A stretch of DNA of 64,000 bases from Streptomyces sp. NP160 (GTDB lineage: Bacteria > Actinomycetota > Actinomycetes > Actinomycetales > Quadrisphaeraceae), in the NCBI RefSeq assembly GCF_006335115.1, contig NZ_VDMJ01000013.1, positions 1 to 64,000 of the forward strand. Reading direction: 5' to 3'. The translations under genes and the position numbers were made by a program. The notes under the pieces were generated by a model. That model did not search any database and was not told the origin of the DNA. It saw nothing but the letters and a program-made list of their open reading frames with translations. Below, piece after piece: positions 30,240 to 41,429 of the stretch (position 1 is the stretch's first letter; every line of letters begins with the position of its first letter).

Positions 30240-30968
30240 GTGAGGCCTGCTGACGTGGAGCGCGAGACGCCCCTCGGACGCGTGCGCCGGGCGCGCCGCA
30301 TGCACCGGGTGCTGGCCGAGCGCTACCCCGACGCGAAGTGCGAGCTGGACTTCACCTCCCCGTTCCAGCTGCTCGTGGCCACGGTGCTGTCCGCGCAGAC
30401 CACGGACGTGCGCGTCAACAGCGTCACGCCGGAACTCTTCGCCACCTGGCCGGAGCCCGCCGACCTCGCCGGCGCGGACCGCACGGCGCTGGAGGAGGTG
30501 CTGCGCCCGGTGGGCTTCTACCGGGCCAAGGCCGCGTCGGTCCAGGGGCTGGCCGCGCGCCTCGTGGAGGTCTACCGCGGGCAGGTCCCGCGGCGCCTGG
30601 AGGACCTCGTCACCCTCCCCGGGGTGGGTCGCAAGACCGCCAACGTGGTCCGCGGGGACGCGTTCGGGCTGCCCGGCATCACGGTCGACACGCACGTCGG
30701 CCGCCTGTCACGCCGCTTCGGCTGGACCACCCACGAGGACCCGGTGGACGTCGAGGACGACCTCGCCGCGCTGTTCCCGAAGAGCGACTGGACGCCGCTG
30801 AGCCACCGCGTGATCTTCCACGGGCGCCGCACCTGCCACGCCCGGCGCCCCGCGTGCGGCGCCTGCCCACTCGCCCGCGACTGCCCCTCCTACGGCGCCG
30901 GCGAGACCGACCCGGTCAAGGCGGCGACCCTCGTGAAGCCGGGACAGGTCCTGGCGGGGCAGGGGTGA
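30240..30968 (+). CDS. nth: Endonuclease III
   Basis: A 242-residue bifunctional DNA glycosylase/AP lyase for oxidised pyrimidines. The helix-hairpin-helix [20 protein letters not shown] supplies the catalytic Lys, [15 protein letters not shown] the catalytic Asp, and the four-Cys loop C-X6-C-X2-C-X5-C near the end ([17 protein letters not shown]) binds the [4Fe-4S] cluster. The GTG at 30240 is the first codon after a -10 and six bases. It overlaps the Nudix gene by GTGA. Confidence 0.95.
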   Translation: MRPADVERETPLGRVRRARRMHRVLAERYPDAKCELDFTSPFQLLVATVLSAQTTDVRVNSVTPELFATWPEPADLAGADRTALEEVLRPVGFYRAKAASVQGLAARLVEVYRGQVPRRLEDLVTLPGVGRKTANVVRGDAFGLPGITVDTHVGRLSRRFGWTTHEDPVDVEDDLAALFPKSDWTPLSHRVIFHGRRTCHARRPACGACPLARDCPSYGAGETDPVKAATLVKPGQVLAGQG

Positions 30969-31681
30969 GCCGGCCCGGCTGGCTGGAGCGGCTCGCCGAC
31001 TCGCTGCCGCAGGTCGGCGCAGCCGTCGCCGAGCACCTCTCCGACCGCACCCGCGCCGCCCGCGCCGAGGGCGTGGACCTGGGGGCCCGCAGCGGCCGCC
31101 GGGCCGCGGTGCTCGTGCTCTTCGGCCCCGGCGCCGACGGGAGCGGTGACGTCGTCCTGCTGGAGCGGGCCGCGGGCCTGCGCTCGCACTCCGGGCAGAT
31201 CGCCTTCCCCGGCGGCGGTGTCGAGGACGCCGACGGCGGCGACCCCGTGCGCGCGGCGCTGCGCGAGGCGCACGAGGAGGTCCGCCTGGACCCCGCCGGC
31301 GTGGAGGTGCTGGGGGTCGCCCCGGCGCTGGTGGTGCCGCCGACGGGGACCTCGGTGGTGCCGGTGCTCGCGTGGGAGCCGGAACCGTCCCCCCTGGGCG
31401 TGGGCGACCCCGTGGAGGTGGCGCGCGTCCTGCGGGTGCCGCTGGCCGTGCTCACCGACCCCGCCTCCCGCGCCGTCGTCAGGACGCGCTCGGGGTGGAC
31501 GGGGCCGACCTTCGCCCTCGGGGGGCCGGCCGGTGAGGACGGCCGGCTCGTCGCGTGGGGCTTCACCGCCGCCGTCCTCGACGTGCTGCTGCGCGTGGCG
31601 GGCCTGGAGCGCCCGTGGGACGGCTCCCGCGCGCTGCCGCTGTCCGCCGTCACCGGCGGCCTGCCGGAGGCCGGGCGGTGA
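30965..31681 (+). CDS. Nudix hydrolase, CoA pyrophosphatase type
   Basis: A 238-residue hydrolase. [20 protein letters not shown] is the signature that precedes the Nudix box in CoA and acyl-CoA pyrophosphatases (NudL group), and the box itself follows as [10 protein letters not shown] with [12 protein letters not shown]. It would cleave CoA to 4'-phosphopantetheine and 3',5'-ADP. The start overlaps nth and the end overlaps marP, both by GTGA, so the three are co-translated. The substrate is inferred from the signature. Confidence 0.88.
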   Translation: MSRPGWLERLADSLPQVGAAVAEHLSDRTRAARAEGVDLGARSGRRAAVLVLFGPGADGSGDVVLLERAAGLRSHSGQIAFPGGGVEDADGGDPVRAALREAHEEVRLDPAGVEVLGVAPALVVPPTGTSVVPVLAWEPEPSPLGVGDPVEVARVLRVPLAVLTDPASRAVVRTRSGWTGPTFALGGPAGEDGRLVAWGFTAAVLDVLLRVAGLERPWDGSRALPLSAVTGGLPEAGR

Positions 31682-32865
31682 GCACCCTCGACGTCGTCCT
31701 GCTCCTGCTGCTCATCGTCTACGGGCTGTCGGGGCTGCGGCAGGGGCTCGTGGTCGGGCTGCTGTCCGTGGGCGCCTTCATCGCCGGTGCCGGGCTGGGG
31801 ATGTGGCTGCTGCCGCTGCTGGTGGGCTCGATGGAGCCCGGGCGGACCCGCACCGTGGTGGTGGTCGCCGGCGTGCTCCTGGTCGCCTGGGGCTGCCAGC
31901 TGCTGGGGTCGCTGGTCGGGCGGCGCCTGCGGGACGTCATCACCTGGCAGCCCGCGCAGGTGGTCGACTCCGCGCTGGGGGCGGTGGCCGCCGTCGTCGC
32001 CGTCGCCCTCGTCTCCTGGTTCGTCGCCGGCGCCGTGCGCGCGGGGCCGATGCCCTCGCTCGCGCGGGCCGTGGCGTCCTCGCAGGTCATCTCCACCATC
32101 GGCACCCTCGTGCCGCCGCAGGCCGAGACGCTCTTCGCCGGGTTCAGGTCCGTGGTGGAGGCCAACGACTTCCCCCGCGTCTTCAGCGGCACCGGTGAGG
32201 AGCCGGTGCGGGAGGTGGCGGCGCCGAACGACGCGGTGGTCGGCGGGGCCGCGTCCATCGCGCAGAGCGGGATCGTCAAGGTCACCGGGACCGCCGAGGC
32301 CTGCCGGAAGGGCAGCGAGGGCAGCGGCTTCGTGGTGGCGCCGCAGCGGGTGGTCACCAACGCGCACGTGGTCGCCGGCGTCACCGAGCCCCAGGTCCAG
32401 GTGGGGGGCGTGGGCGAGCGGCTCGACGCGCAGGTGGTGCTGTTCGACGCCGCCGAGGACCTCGCCGTGCTGGCCGTGCCCGGGCTGCGCGCCGAGCCGC
32501 TCGGCACCGGCCGCCAGCTCGGCACCAGCGCCGACGCCGTGGTGGCCGGCTTCCCGCAGGACGGACCGTTCACGGCCGTGCCGGCCCGGGTGCGCGAGGT
32601 GCTGCGCGCCGAGGGCAAGGACATCTACGGCGGTGCCACCGTGGTCCGCGAGGTGTACTCCCTGGCCGCGGACGTCGAGCCGGGCAACTCCGGCGGCCCG
32701 CTGCTCGACCCGGGCGGCAACGTGGTGGGCGTGGTCTTCGCGAGGTCGCTCACCGACCGCGGCACGGGCTACGCGCTCACCCTCGACGAGGCCCGCCCGG
32801 TGCTGCAGCAGGCCGAGGAGGCCACCCGGCCCGTCGACACCGGTCCCTGCACCACCGGGGGCTGA
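31678..32865 (+). CDS. marP: MarP-type membrane serine protease
   Basis: A 395-residue protease with four N-terminal membrane segments (a CvpA-like fold, residues about 1-120) and a periplasmic chymotrypsin-like domain. The catalytic triad is His230 (TNAHVV), Asp261 (AEDLAVL) and Ser338 (PGNSGGP). Two Cys, in TAEACRKG and in GPCTTGG at the very end, match the disulfide of the mycobacterial enzyme. There MarP is needed for acid and oxidative stress and processes the cell-wall enzyme RipA. GTGA overlap with the Nudix gene places it in the nth unit. Confidence 0.93.
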   Translation: MSTLDVVLLLLLIVYGLSGLRQGLVVGLLSVGAFIAGAGLGMWLLPLLVGSMEPGRTRTVVVVAGVLLVAWGCQLLGSLVGRRLRDVITWQPAQVVDSALGAVAAVVAVALVSWFVAGAVRAGPMPSLARAVASSQVISTIGTLVPPQAETLFAGFRSVVEANDFPRVFSGTGEEPVREVAAPNDAVVGGAASIAQSGIVKVTGTAEACRKGSEGSGFVVAPQRVVTNAHVVAGVTEPQVQVGGVGERLDAQVVLFDAAEDLAVLAVPGLRAEPLGTGRQLGTSADAVVAGFPQDGPFTAVPARVREVLRAEGKDIYGGATVVREVYSLAADVEPGNSGGPLLDPGGNVVGVVFARSLTDRGTGYALTLDEARPVLQQAEEATRPVDTGPCTTGG

Positions 32866-32890
32866 GCGCGGCGGGACCGCGCCGGAGCGG

Positions 32891-33841
32891 TCAGCCGAGC
32901 TCGAGCGCGGAGAGCCAGTCGAGCAGCAGCTCGGCGGTGGTCTCCGGGGCCTCCTCGCCGAGGAAGTGGCCCGCCCCCGGCACCTCGGCCCAGCGGTGGC
33001 TGCTGCCCGCCCACGCCGCGCTGCGCCGGCACGAGCCGGGGACCACGGCGCCGTCCAGCGCACCCTGCGCGGTGAGCACCGGCACCTGGGCGGGCCGGGA
33101 GACGGCCCGGGCGAAGGCGAGGCCGTCGGGGCGCACCCGCGAGCGCGCCACCCAGCGGTAGCACTCCAGCGCCGCGTGCGCCGCGAACGGCACGCGCAGC
33201 GCCGCCGCGTGCTCGGCGACCACGGCGTCATCGGCCCATCCGGGCGCTGCCCACTCGCGCAGCACTTGCTCGACCATCGAGCCGTCGCGCACCGCCCACT
33301 CGGGGAAGGTGGGCACCTGCACCCGGGCCAGGTGCCGTGCGGAGGACGCCGTGAGCACCCGCCAGGGCTCGCGCAGCACCAGCAGGGGGTGCGGCTCGCC
33401 GAAGCTGGCCACGGCGGCGGTGGTGGCCGGCTGCAACGAGGTCGACGCCCACGCCGCCCAGGCGCCCCACCCGCTGCCCACGAGCACCGCGCGCTGGGCG
33501 CCCAGGGCGCGCACGACGCCCGTGGCGTCGGCGGCGAGGGTGGGGGTGTCGTAGCCGCGGGGCGGCTTGTCGGAGGCTCCGCTGCCCCGCAGGTCGAGGG
33601 CGGCGGCGCGGTAGCCGGCCGCTGCGAGGGCGACGAGGTGGTGCTTCCACGCCCGCCACGACTGCGGGAAGCCGTGCAGCAGCAGCACCAGCGGTGCGGA
33701 CCCGTCGTCGGGGCCCGTCTGCGCCACGTGGAAGCGGCAGCCGTTGGCGGTGACGTAGCGGTGGCGCCACGGGCCCGGGTCGAGCAGGTCGGCGGCGTCG
33801 ACCGGCGGCCCCGCGCGCAGACCGCGGGGGAGGGCCCTCAC
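32891..33841 (-). CDS. Epoxide-hydrolase-like alpha/beta protein lacking the nucleophile Asp
   Basis: A 316-residue alpha/beta-fold protein of the EphE position. The oxyanion loop LLLHGFPQSWRAW, ALDLRGSGASDKPPRG, the acid in GALDGAVVPG and the His in GAGHFLGEEAPE all fit epoxide hydrolases. The nucleophile elbow reads LVGSGWGAWAAW where GHDWGAW is expected. The catalytic Asp is replaced by Gly124, with Ser123 one position early. Unless Ser123 serves, the enzyme is inactive on epoxides. The GTG at 33841 follows GGGGGAGG. The gene is convergent with marP, as in mycobacteria. Confidence 0.82.
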   Translation of the reverse strand: MRALPRGLRAGPPVDAADLLDPGPWRHRYVTANGCRFHVAQTGPDDGSAPLVLLLHGFPQSWRAWKHHLVALAAAGYRAAALDLRGSGASDKPPRGYDTPTLAADATGVVRALGAQRAVLVGSGWGAWAAWASTSLQPATTAAVASFGEPHPLLVLREPWRVLTASSARHLARVQVPTFPEWAVRDGSMVEQVLREWAAPGWADDAVVAEHAAALRVPFAAHAALECYRWVARSRVRPDGLAFARAVSRPAQVPVLTAQGALDGAVVPGSCRRSAAWAGSSHRWAEVPGAGHFLGEEAPETTAELLLDWLSALELG

Positions 33842-33902
33842 GGACCCTCCCCCTCGGCCTGCACCGGCTGCGGGCCCGTGCGGGGCCGGCAGCCGGAGGT
33901 GG

Positions 33903-34295
33903 TCAGTGGTGGCCCTTCAGGGCCTCGATCGACTGCTTGGACGTGGCGATGGTGCGCTCGGGCTTGCCCACCTTGCTGATGCGGCCCTTGCCGATGAGCG
34001 CCAGGACCGCGGCGATGACGAGCAGCACCACGGCCACGATGAGGAACGCCACCCAGTACGGCATCCACAGCGTCAGCAGCCAGGCGATGGCCAGCAGGAC
34101 GAAGAGGGCGCCGATGCCGCCGAAGACCGCGGCTCCGATGAACAGCCCCGCGCCGATGGCGCCCTGCTTGACCTCGGTGGTGATCTCGGCCTTGGCCAGC
34201 GCGATCTCGGCGCGCACCAGCGCCGACAGGTCGCGGCTGGCGTCGGCCACGAGCTGGCCGATGGTGCGCTCGCTGGCGCCGGCGCTCTGGCTCAC
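33903..34295 (-). CDS. Actinobacterial holin-X (phage-holin family) membrane protein
   Basis: A 130-residue protein. A soluble N-terminal helix (RTIGQLVADASRDLSALVRAEIALAKAEI) is followed by two strongly hydrophobic segments around residues 45-70 and 75-100, then a basic tail. This is the Actinobacterial Holin-X family, common beside ephE/marP; despite the name there is no phage context. GAGGAGG eight bases before the GTG at 34295 decides the start. Its role is unknown, with membrane-stress functions suggested only by its neighbours. Confidence 0.85.
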   Translation of the reverse strand: MSQSAGASERTIGQLVADASRDLSALVRAEIALAKAEITTEVKQGAIGAGLFIGAAVFGGIGALFVLLAIAWLLTLWMPYWVAFLIVAVVLLVIAAVLALIGKGRISKVGKPERTIATSKQSIEALKGHH

Positions 34296-34390
34296 GGCGG
34301 GTGCCTCCTCAAGCTCTCTCACCCGCGCGCCGTCCACCCGGTCGGTGGGGCGCTGCGGCGTGGTCCCTGGTCGGCGAGCCTAGGGGGGGC

Positions 34391-35734
34391 TCAGGGCTCC
34401 CGCGCGGTGGAGGGGGCCGGGTCGTGGCCGCCCACCACCCGGTCGGGCGCGTCCCGCTGCTCGTGGTCGGGGATGCCGTCGTGGTCGTGGTCGCCGGCGG
34501 CCTCGGCGGCCAGCCGGTAGGCGCGGTTGCGGGTGGCGAGCACTCCCGCGGCCAGCAGCGCGGCCACCACCGAGGCGGTGAGGACGGCGATGCGGACGTG
34601 GTCGTCCACCTCCGAGCCCGCGCCGAAGGCCAGCTCACCGATGAGGAGCGACACGGTGAAGCCGATGCCGGCCAGCAGCGACATGCCGAACAGGTCCACC
34701 CAGCGCAGGCCCGGGTCGAGCTCGGCCTTGGTGAAGCGGGCCACGAGCCAGGTGGTGCCCAGCACGCCGACCACCTTGCCCACCACGAGGCCGGCCACGA
34801 TGCCGATCGCCACCGGGTCGGCCGCCGCCGCGCGGGCCGTCTCGCCGTTGACGGCCACACCGGCGGCCATGAGCGCGAAGACGGGCACGCAGAACCCGGC
34901 GGACAGCGGGCGGAAGCGGTGCTCGAGGTCCTGCGTGAGCTTGCGGCCCCGCTGACCGGGCCGCAGCACCGGCACGAGGAGGCCGAGGACGACGCCGGCG
35001 ACGGTCGCGTGGACCCCGGAGGCGTGGACGAGCGCCCAGGCGGCGATCCCCAGCGGCCACAGCAGCCACCAGGTGGTCCGCCGGCGACCCACCACCAGGC
35101 GGAACAGGGCGATGGGCACGAGCGCCAGCACGAGGTGGAGCCAGGCGAGGTCGGAGGTGTAGAAGACCGCGATGACCGTGATGGCCAGGAGGTCGTCGAC
35201 CACGGCCAGGGTCAGCAGGAAGCTGCGCAGCGCCAGCGGGAGGTGGGAGCCCACCACCGCCAGCACGCCGAGCGCGAAGGCGATGTCGGTGGCCGTGGGG
35301 ACCGCCCATCCGCTCAGCGGTCCGTCCCCGACGACGTTGACGGCCGTGTAGATGAGGGCGGGCACGGCCATGCCGCCGACGGCCGCCAGCATCGGGATCG
35401 CGGCGCGCGAGGGCTGGCGCAGGTCGCCCACGACGAACTCGCGCTTGAGCTCCATCCCCACCACGAAGAAGAACACCGCCAGCAGGCCGTCGGCGGCCCA
35501 CGTGGCCAGGTCGAGGCGCAGGTGCAGCGCCTCCGGGCCGAAGGTCACCCCCCGCAGCGCCTCGTAGGAGTCGCCCCAGGGGGAGCTGGCCCACGCCACG
35601 GCCACGAGGGCGGCGCCCAGCAGCAGCAGGCCGCCGACGGTCTCGGTGCGCAGCAGCGCGACCACGTAGTGCGGGTCTGCGGGGGCCGCGAGCACTCGGC
35701 GGACACGGGTGGGCTGGGACCGGGCGTCGACCAC
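34391..35734 (-). CDS. nhaA: Na+/H+ antiporter NhaA
   Basis: A 447-residue inner-membrane antiporter that expels Na+ in exchange for protons. The ion-binding Asp pair is in [19 protein letters not shown]. The unwound-helix region [28 protein letters not shown] after FFFVVGMEL, and the late [15 protein letters not shown] are all characteristic. A roughly 50-residue hydrophilic tail ([15 protein letters not shown]) follows the last helix, longer than in E. coli. The GTG at 35734 follows a GAGGAG by six bases. Confidence 0.94.
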   Translation of the reverse strand: MVDARSQPTRVRRVLAAPADPHYVVALLRTETVGGLLLLGAALVAVAWASSPWGDSYEALRGVTFGPEALHLRLDLATWAADGLLAVFFFVVGMELKREFVVGDLRQPSRAAIPMLAAVGGMAVPALIYTAVNVVGDGPLSGWAVPTATDIAFALGVLAVVGSHLPLALRSFLLTLAVVDDLLAITVIAVFYTSDLAWLHLVLALVPIALFRLVVGRRRTTWWLLWPLGIAAWALVHASGVHATVAGVVLGLLVPVLRPGQRGRKLTQDLEHRFRPLSAGFCVPVFALMAAGVAVNGETARAAAADPVAIGIVAGLVVGKVVGVLGTTWLVARFTKAELDPGLRWVDLFGMSLLAGIGFTVSLLIGELAFGAGSEVDDHVRIAVLTASVVAALLAAGVLATRNRAYRLAAEAAGDHDHDGIPDHEQRDAPDRVVGGHDPAPSTAREP

Positions 35735-35827
35735 GGAGTCTCCTCAGGGCAGGCGGAAGCTGCTGCCGACCAGGCTTCCCGGCACACCGCCGTCCATCTT
35801 CGCCCACGCGGGGTCTCCCGCGCGCCC

Positions 35828-35875
35828 CGAGCTGCCGCCGGGTGCGTCCCAGCAGGGGCGCCCGGCGGCAGCTCG
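35828..35875 (-). terminator. Hairpin downstream of acs
   Basis: A perfect 15-bp stem (CGAGCTGCCGCCGGG at 35828-35842 with its complement at 35861-35875) closes a loop that can form another six base pairs. It begins nine bases past the acs stop on the minus strand and has no U-tract. Confidence 0.7.
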
Positions 35876-35884
35876 GTCAGCCGG

Positions 35885-37873
<1,989 letters not shown>

Positions 37874-37974
37874 CGCGTCCTCCGGGTCGTGCACGCGTCG
37901 TGGTGCTTCAGGTCGGCAGGGGGCGGCCAGGGCCGACCCTAGCCAGCGGGTCTGGTGGCGCCGAGGGTGGTGGG

Positions 37975-38029
37975 GGCCGGTCGGGCGCCGGCCGGTGGGC
38001 ACCCGCGCGCAGCGGGGACCCGACCGGCC
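37975..38029 (-). terminator. Hairpin between actP and acs
   Basis: An 11-bp perfect stem (GGCCGGTCGGG at 37975-37985 with CCCGACCGGCC at 38019-38029) encloses a 33-base loop that can form inner pairs. It lies 26 bases past the symporter stop and upstream of acs on the same strand, so it may end or attenuate the symporter transcript. Confidence 0.5.
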
Positions 38030-38055
38030 GGCGACCGTCGTCGTCGTGGCCGCGG

Positions 38056-39690
38056 TCAGTGGTCGACGGCGCCCTCGGCGCCGGCGCCGGTGAGGGCGCG
38101 CACCTCCATCTCGGTGGCCTTCGCCTCGTGGTCGGGCTCCGGCTTGGACGTCACCGTGCCCAGCCACCCCAGGAGGAAGGCCAGCGGGATGGAGACGATG
38201 CCGGGGTTCTCCAGCGGGAACAGCGAGAAGTCGATCGAGGGGTCCTTGACCAGCGAGAGGTTGTTCTCGGGGTCCGCGGGGTTGGGCTTGCCCGAGACCA
38301 CGGGGGAGAAGACGATCAGGGTCAGGCAGCTGATGAGCCCGCCGTAGATCGACCACAGCGCCCCGCGGGTGTTGAACCGGCGCCAGAACAGCGAGTACAC
38401 GAGCGTCGGCAGGTTGGCGCTCGCGGCCACGGCGAACGCCAGCGCCACGAGGAAGGCCACGTTCTGCCCGACCGCGAACATGCCGCCGAGGATGGCCACC
38501 GCGCCGATGACGATGACGGTGCGCCGGGCGATCCTCACCTCGGCCCCCGGGTCCGGCCTGCCGTCCTTGACCACGCTGGCGTACACGTCGTGCGCGAAGG
38601 ATGCCGCGGCCGTGATCGCGAGCCCCGCGACCACGGCGAGGATGGTCGCGAAGGCGACCGCCGCGATGAACCCGAGCAGCAGGGTGCCGCCCAGCTCGTA
38701 GGCGAGCAGCGGTGCGGCGGAGTTGACCCCGCCCGGCGCCGACATGATCGCCTCCGGCCCGACGAGGGCCCCGGCGCCGTACCCCAGCACCAGCGTGAAC
38801 AGGTAGAACAGGCCGATCAGCCAGATCGCCCACACCACGCTGCGGCGGGCCTGCTTGGCGTCCGGCACCGTGTAGAAGCGCATGAGCACGTGGGGCAGGC
38901 CCGCGGTGCCGAGCACCAGCGCCAGCGCCAGCGACAGGAAGTTGAGCTTGGTGAGGGCCGAGGCGCCGTACTGGTTCATCGGCTCGATGAGGCCCTCCGG
39001 GTCCTCCACGCCCTGCGACGCGGCCGTGTCGATCGCGGCCTGCATCAGCGACGAGACGTTGAAGCCGTAGGTGGCGAGCACCCAGACCGTCATGCAGGCG
39101 GCGCCGGCGATGAGCAGCACGGCCTTGACGATCTGCACCCAGGTGGTGCCCTTCATGCCGCCCACCAGCACGTAGACGATCATCAGGACGCCGACGACGG
39201 CGACCACCACGTACTGCCCGGCGGGAGCCGTGATGCCCAGCAGCAGCGCCACCAGGCCGCCCGCCCCCGCCATCTGCGCCAGCAGGTAGAAGAAGCAGAC
39301 CGCCAGGGTGGCCAGCGCCGCGGCCATGCGCACCGGGCGCTGGCGCAGCCGGAAGCTCAGGACGTCGGCCATCGTGAACTTGCCGGTGTTGCGCAGCAGC
39401 TCCGCCACGAGCAGCAGCGCCACGAGCCACGCCACCAGGAAGCCGATGGAGTAGAGGAAGCCGTCGTAGCCGTAGATGGCGATGGCGCCGGCGATGCCCA
39501 GGAAGCTGGCCGCGGACAGGTAGTCGCCGGCGATGGCGGTGCCGTTCTGCGGGCCGGAGAACGAGCGGCCGGCGGCGTAGTAGTCCGCGGCGGTCTTGTT
39601 GTTCCGCGAGGCCCTCAGGACGATGACCATGGTCACCGCCACGAAGGCGCCGAAGATCGCGATGTTGACGAGCGGGTTGCCGAGGTTCAC
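38056..39690 (-). CDS. actP: Cation/acetate symporter (SSS family)
   Basis: A 544-residue sodium:solute symporter for acetate and related short acids, with about 13 membrane segments. AADYYAAGRSFSGPQNGTAIAGDYLSAAS near the start is the ActP signature (quoted in part), followed by SFRLRQRPVRMAAALATL and VLVGGMKGTTWVQIVKA. The GTG at 39690 overlaps the DUF485 stop (GTGA), the usual arrangement for yjcH-actP. Acetyl-CoA synthetase is the next gene downstream. Confidence 0.92.
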   Translation of the reverse strand: MNLGNPLVNIAIFGAFVAVTMVIVLRASRNNKTAADYYAAGRSFSGPQNGTAIAGDYLSAASFLGIAGAIAIYGYDGFLYSIGFLVAWLVALLLVAELLRNTGKFTMADVLSFRLRQRPVRMAAALATLAVCFFYLLAQMAGAGGLVALLLGITAPAGQYVVVAVVGVLMIVYVLVGGMKGTTWVQIVKAVLLIAGAACMTVWVLATYGFNVSSLMQAAIDTAASQGVEDPEGLIEPMNQYGASALTKLNFLSLALALVLGTAGLPHVLMRFYTVPDAKQARRSVVWAIWLIGLFYLFTLVLGYGAGALVGPEAIMSAPGGVNSAAPLLAYELGGTLLLGFIAAVAFATILAVVAGLAITAAASFAHDVYASVVKDGRPDPGAEVRIARRTVIVIGAVAILGGMFAVGQNVAFLVALAFAVAASANLPTLVYSLFWRRFNTRGALWSIYGGLISCLTLIVFSPVVSGKPNPADPENNLSLVKDPSIDFSLFPLENPGIVSIPLAFLLGWLGTVTSKPEPDHEAKATEMEVRALTGAGAEGAVDH

Positions 39691-40097
39691 CGGGCACCCC
39701 CCGTGATCTGCGCGCGCAGCGCCTCGGCGCGGGCGTCGAAGCGGCGGTCGGCCCAGCGGCGGTAGGCCATGGTGATGGCGAAGGTGGTCACGAACTGCCC
39801 CAGGCCGAGCAGCAGCCCGATGGTGATGGTGCTGCCCCCGACCCGCGTGCCCATGAACTCCGGCGCGTACGCGGCGAGGAGCACGTAGAGGGCGTACCAG
39901 GCCAGGAACGCCGCCGTGGTGGGGAACACCACCCTCCGGAACGAGCGCCGCAGCGCTTCGAACTCGGCGCTGCGGCGCACGTCCTCGAGGTGGGCGGCCG
40001 CCGGTCCGCCCGCTCCGCCTGTCGTGCTCGTCGTGCTCGTCGTGCTCCCTGTGCGGGCGGCGCCGCCGGGGCCGGTGGTCCTGTGCTCGGTGCTCAC
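39687..40097 (-). CDS. DUF485 membrane protein (YjcH-like)
   Basis: A 136-residue protein with a Thr/Gly-rich N-terminus (TGSTTSTTSTTGGAGG, encoded by short tandem repeats near 40021) and two membrane helices in the DUF485 core: SFRRVVFPTTAAFLAWYALY and TIGLLLGLGQFVTTFAITMA. DUF485 proteins accompany ActP symporters and are thought to assist them. GGAGG sits five bases before the GTG at 40097. It is the first gene of the acetate-uptake unit. Confidence 0.88.
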   Translation of the reverse strand: MSTEHRTTGPGGAARTGSTTSTTSTTGGAGGPAAAHLEDVRRSAEFEALRRSFRRVVFPTTAAFLAWYALYVLLAAYAPEFMGTRVGGSTITIGLLLGLGQFVTTFAITMAYRRWADRRFDARAEALRAQITGGAR

Positions 40098-40355
40098 AGC
40101 GCCTCCTGGTGCGGGTCGGGGCACCGTCGCCGCCGACCAGGCGCACCATCCGACCCACTCGGGGGACGTTCGTCAAGCGGAGGTGGAGGGCGGTGGTGGG
40201 CGGGTCGAGGAGAGGCCCGCCGCCTCCCTCGGCGGCAGCACCGGCCGCTGCGTCGTGAGCCCACAGGGGCCCCGCGGGAGCTCTGGCGGACCCCGCCGTC
40301 CACAGTCGCTCGACGGGAGGGGCGCGACCCGCGCCGCTCCCGCCAGGGTCGCGCT

Positions 40356-41429
40356 GTGGACGAGGTGCTGCTGGTGACCGGGCGGTCCGTGGTGGTGGAG
40401 CAGGCGCGGCGCCTGGCCGCCGCGGGAGGTGCCGCGCTGCGGGTGGTCGGGGACGCCGCGGCGGCCGGGGCCGCCTGGCGCACGGCCCCCGCCGTGCTGC
40501 TGGGCGACGACGCCGCCGCCCTCGGCGTGCCGCAGCGGCGGCCCGGGGTGCTGCTCGTGGCACCGGCGTCACCGGGCCAGGACGCCGCGCCCCTGTGGCG
40601 CAGCGCCGTGGAGGTCGGTGCCGAGGGCGTCGCGCTGCTCCCGGACGACGCCCCGGCGGTGGCCGCCCTGCTGGCCGGCGCCGCCGAGGGGCCGGGCGCC
40701 AGCGGGCTGGTCGTCGGCGTGGTCGGCGGCTGCGGCGGCGCCGGTGCCTCCGTGCTCGCAGCAGCGGTCGCCCGCACCGCCGCAGCCGCCGACCGCGCCC
40801 GACCGGTGCTCCTCGTGGACGCCGACCCCCTCGGCGGCGGCCTCGACGCGGTCGTGGGCGCCCACGAGGAGCCGGGCCTGCGCTGGCACGACGTGCTCGA
40901 CGCCGCAGCGCCGCTGCGCTCCGCCGCCCTCGCGGACGGGCTGCCCCGCGGGCGCGACGGGCTCGCGGTGCTCTCCTGGTCGCCGTGGCCGGAGCACCGG
41001 ACGGCACCTCCCGCGGCCGTCGAGGCGGTGCTCGAGAGCGCCGCGCGCGCCAGCGGCCTCGTGGTGGTCGACCTGCCCCGCCACAGCGGCGCCTCGCTGC
41101 TGTGGCGCCTCGACCTGCTCGTGCTCCTGGTCCCGGCGCACCAGCGCGCGGTCGCCGCGGCCAGCGCGCAGCTGCCGGTCCTGCTGGGCCACGCCGGCGA
41201 CGTGCGCCTGGTGGTGTCGACGCCGCCCGGCGCCGCGCTCGCCCCCGCTGACGTGTCCGACGCGCTCGCGCTCCCGCTGCTGGCGCGCCTGCCCCCCGAC
41301 CGCGACGTGCGCTCGGCGCTCGGCCGGGGAGACCCGCTGCCGCGCCCCCGCGGCCCGCTCGCCCGGTGCGCGCGGCAGGTCCTGCACGCCCTCGCCGCCC
41401 CCGACGACCGTCCCGGCAGCAGGCCGTGA
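40356..41429 (+). CDS. CpaE/TadZ-like (Ssd) P-loop protein
   Basis: A 357-residue MinD-superfamily protein at the head of the Tad locus, the position of the septum-site-determining protein Ssd (Rv3660c, from memory). A receiver-like N-terminal domain is followed by VGVVGGCGGAGASVLAAAVA as a P-loop (no standard GKT/S), VLLVDADPLGGGLDAVVGA and VVVDLPRHSGASLLWRLDL. The missing Walker lysine suggests weak or no ATP hydrolysis. It likely localises the pilus machinery. CAGGGT and six bases precede the GTG. It overlaps tadA by GTGA. Confidence 0.85.
   Translation: MDEVLLVTGRSVVVEQARRLAAAGGAALRVVGDAAAAGAAWRTAPAVLLGDDAAALGVPQRRPGVLLVAPASPGQDAAPLWRSAVEVGAEGVALLPDDAPAVAALLAGAAEGPGASGLVVGVVGGCGGAGASVLAAAVARTAAAADRARPVLLVDADPLGGGLDAVVGAHEEPGLRWHDVLDAAAPLRSAALADGLPRGRDGLAVLSWSPWPEHRTAPPAAVEAVLESAARASGLVVVDLPRHSGASLLWRLDLLVLLVPAHQRAVAAASAQLPVLLGHAGDVRLVVSTPPGAALAPADVSDALALPLLARLPPDRDVRSALGRGDPLPRPRGPLARCARQVLHALAAPDDRPGSRP

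Noticed and set aside
30965-31681. Nudix box with apparent extra residues
   Set aside because: The spacing fits the CoA pyrophosphatase subfamily, whose conserved box differs from the general Nudix consensus.
33903-34295. Holin-like gene as a sign of prophage
   Set aside because: There are no phage genes nearby. The Holin-X family is a chromosomal actinobacterial family found beside marP/ephE.
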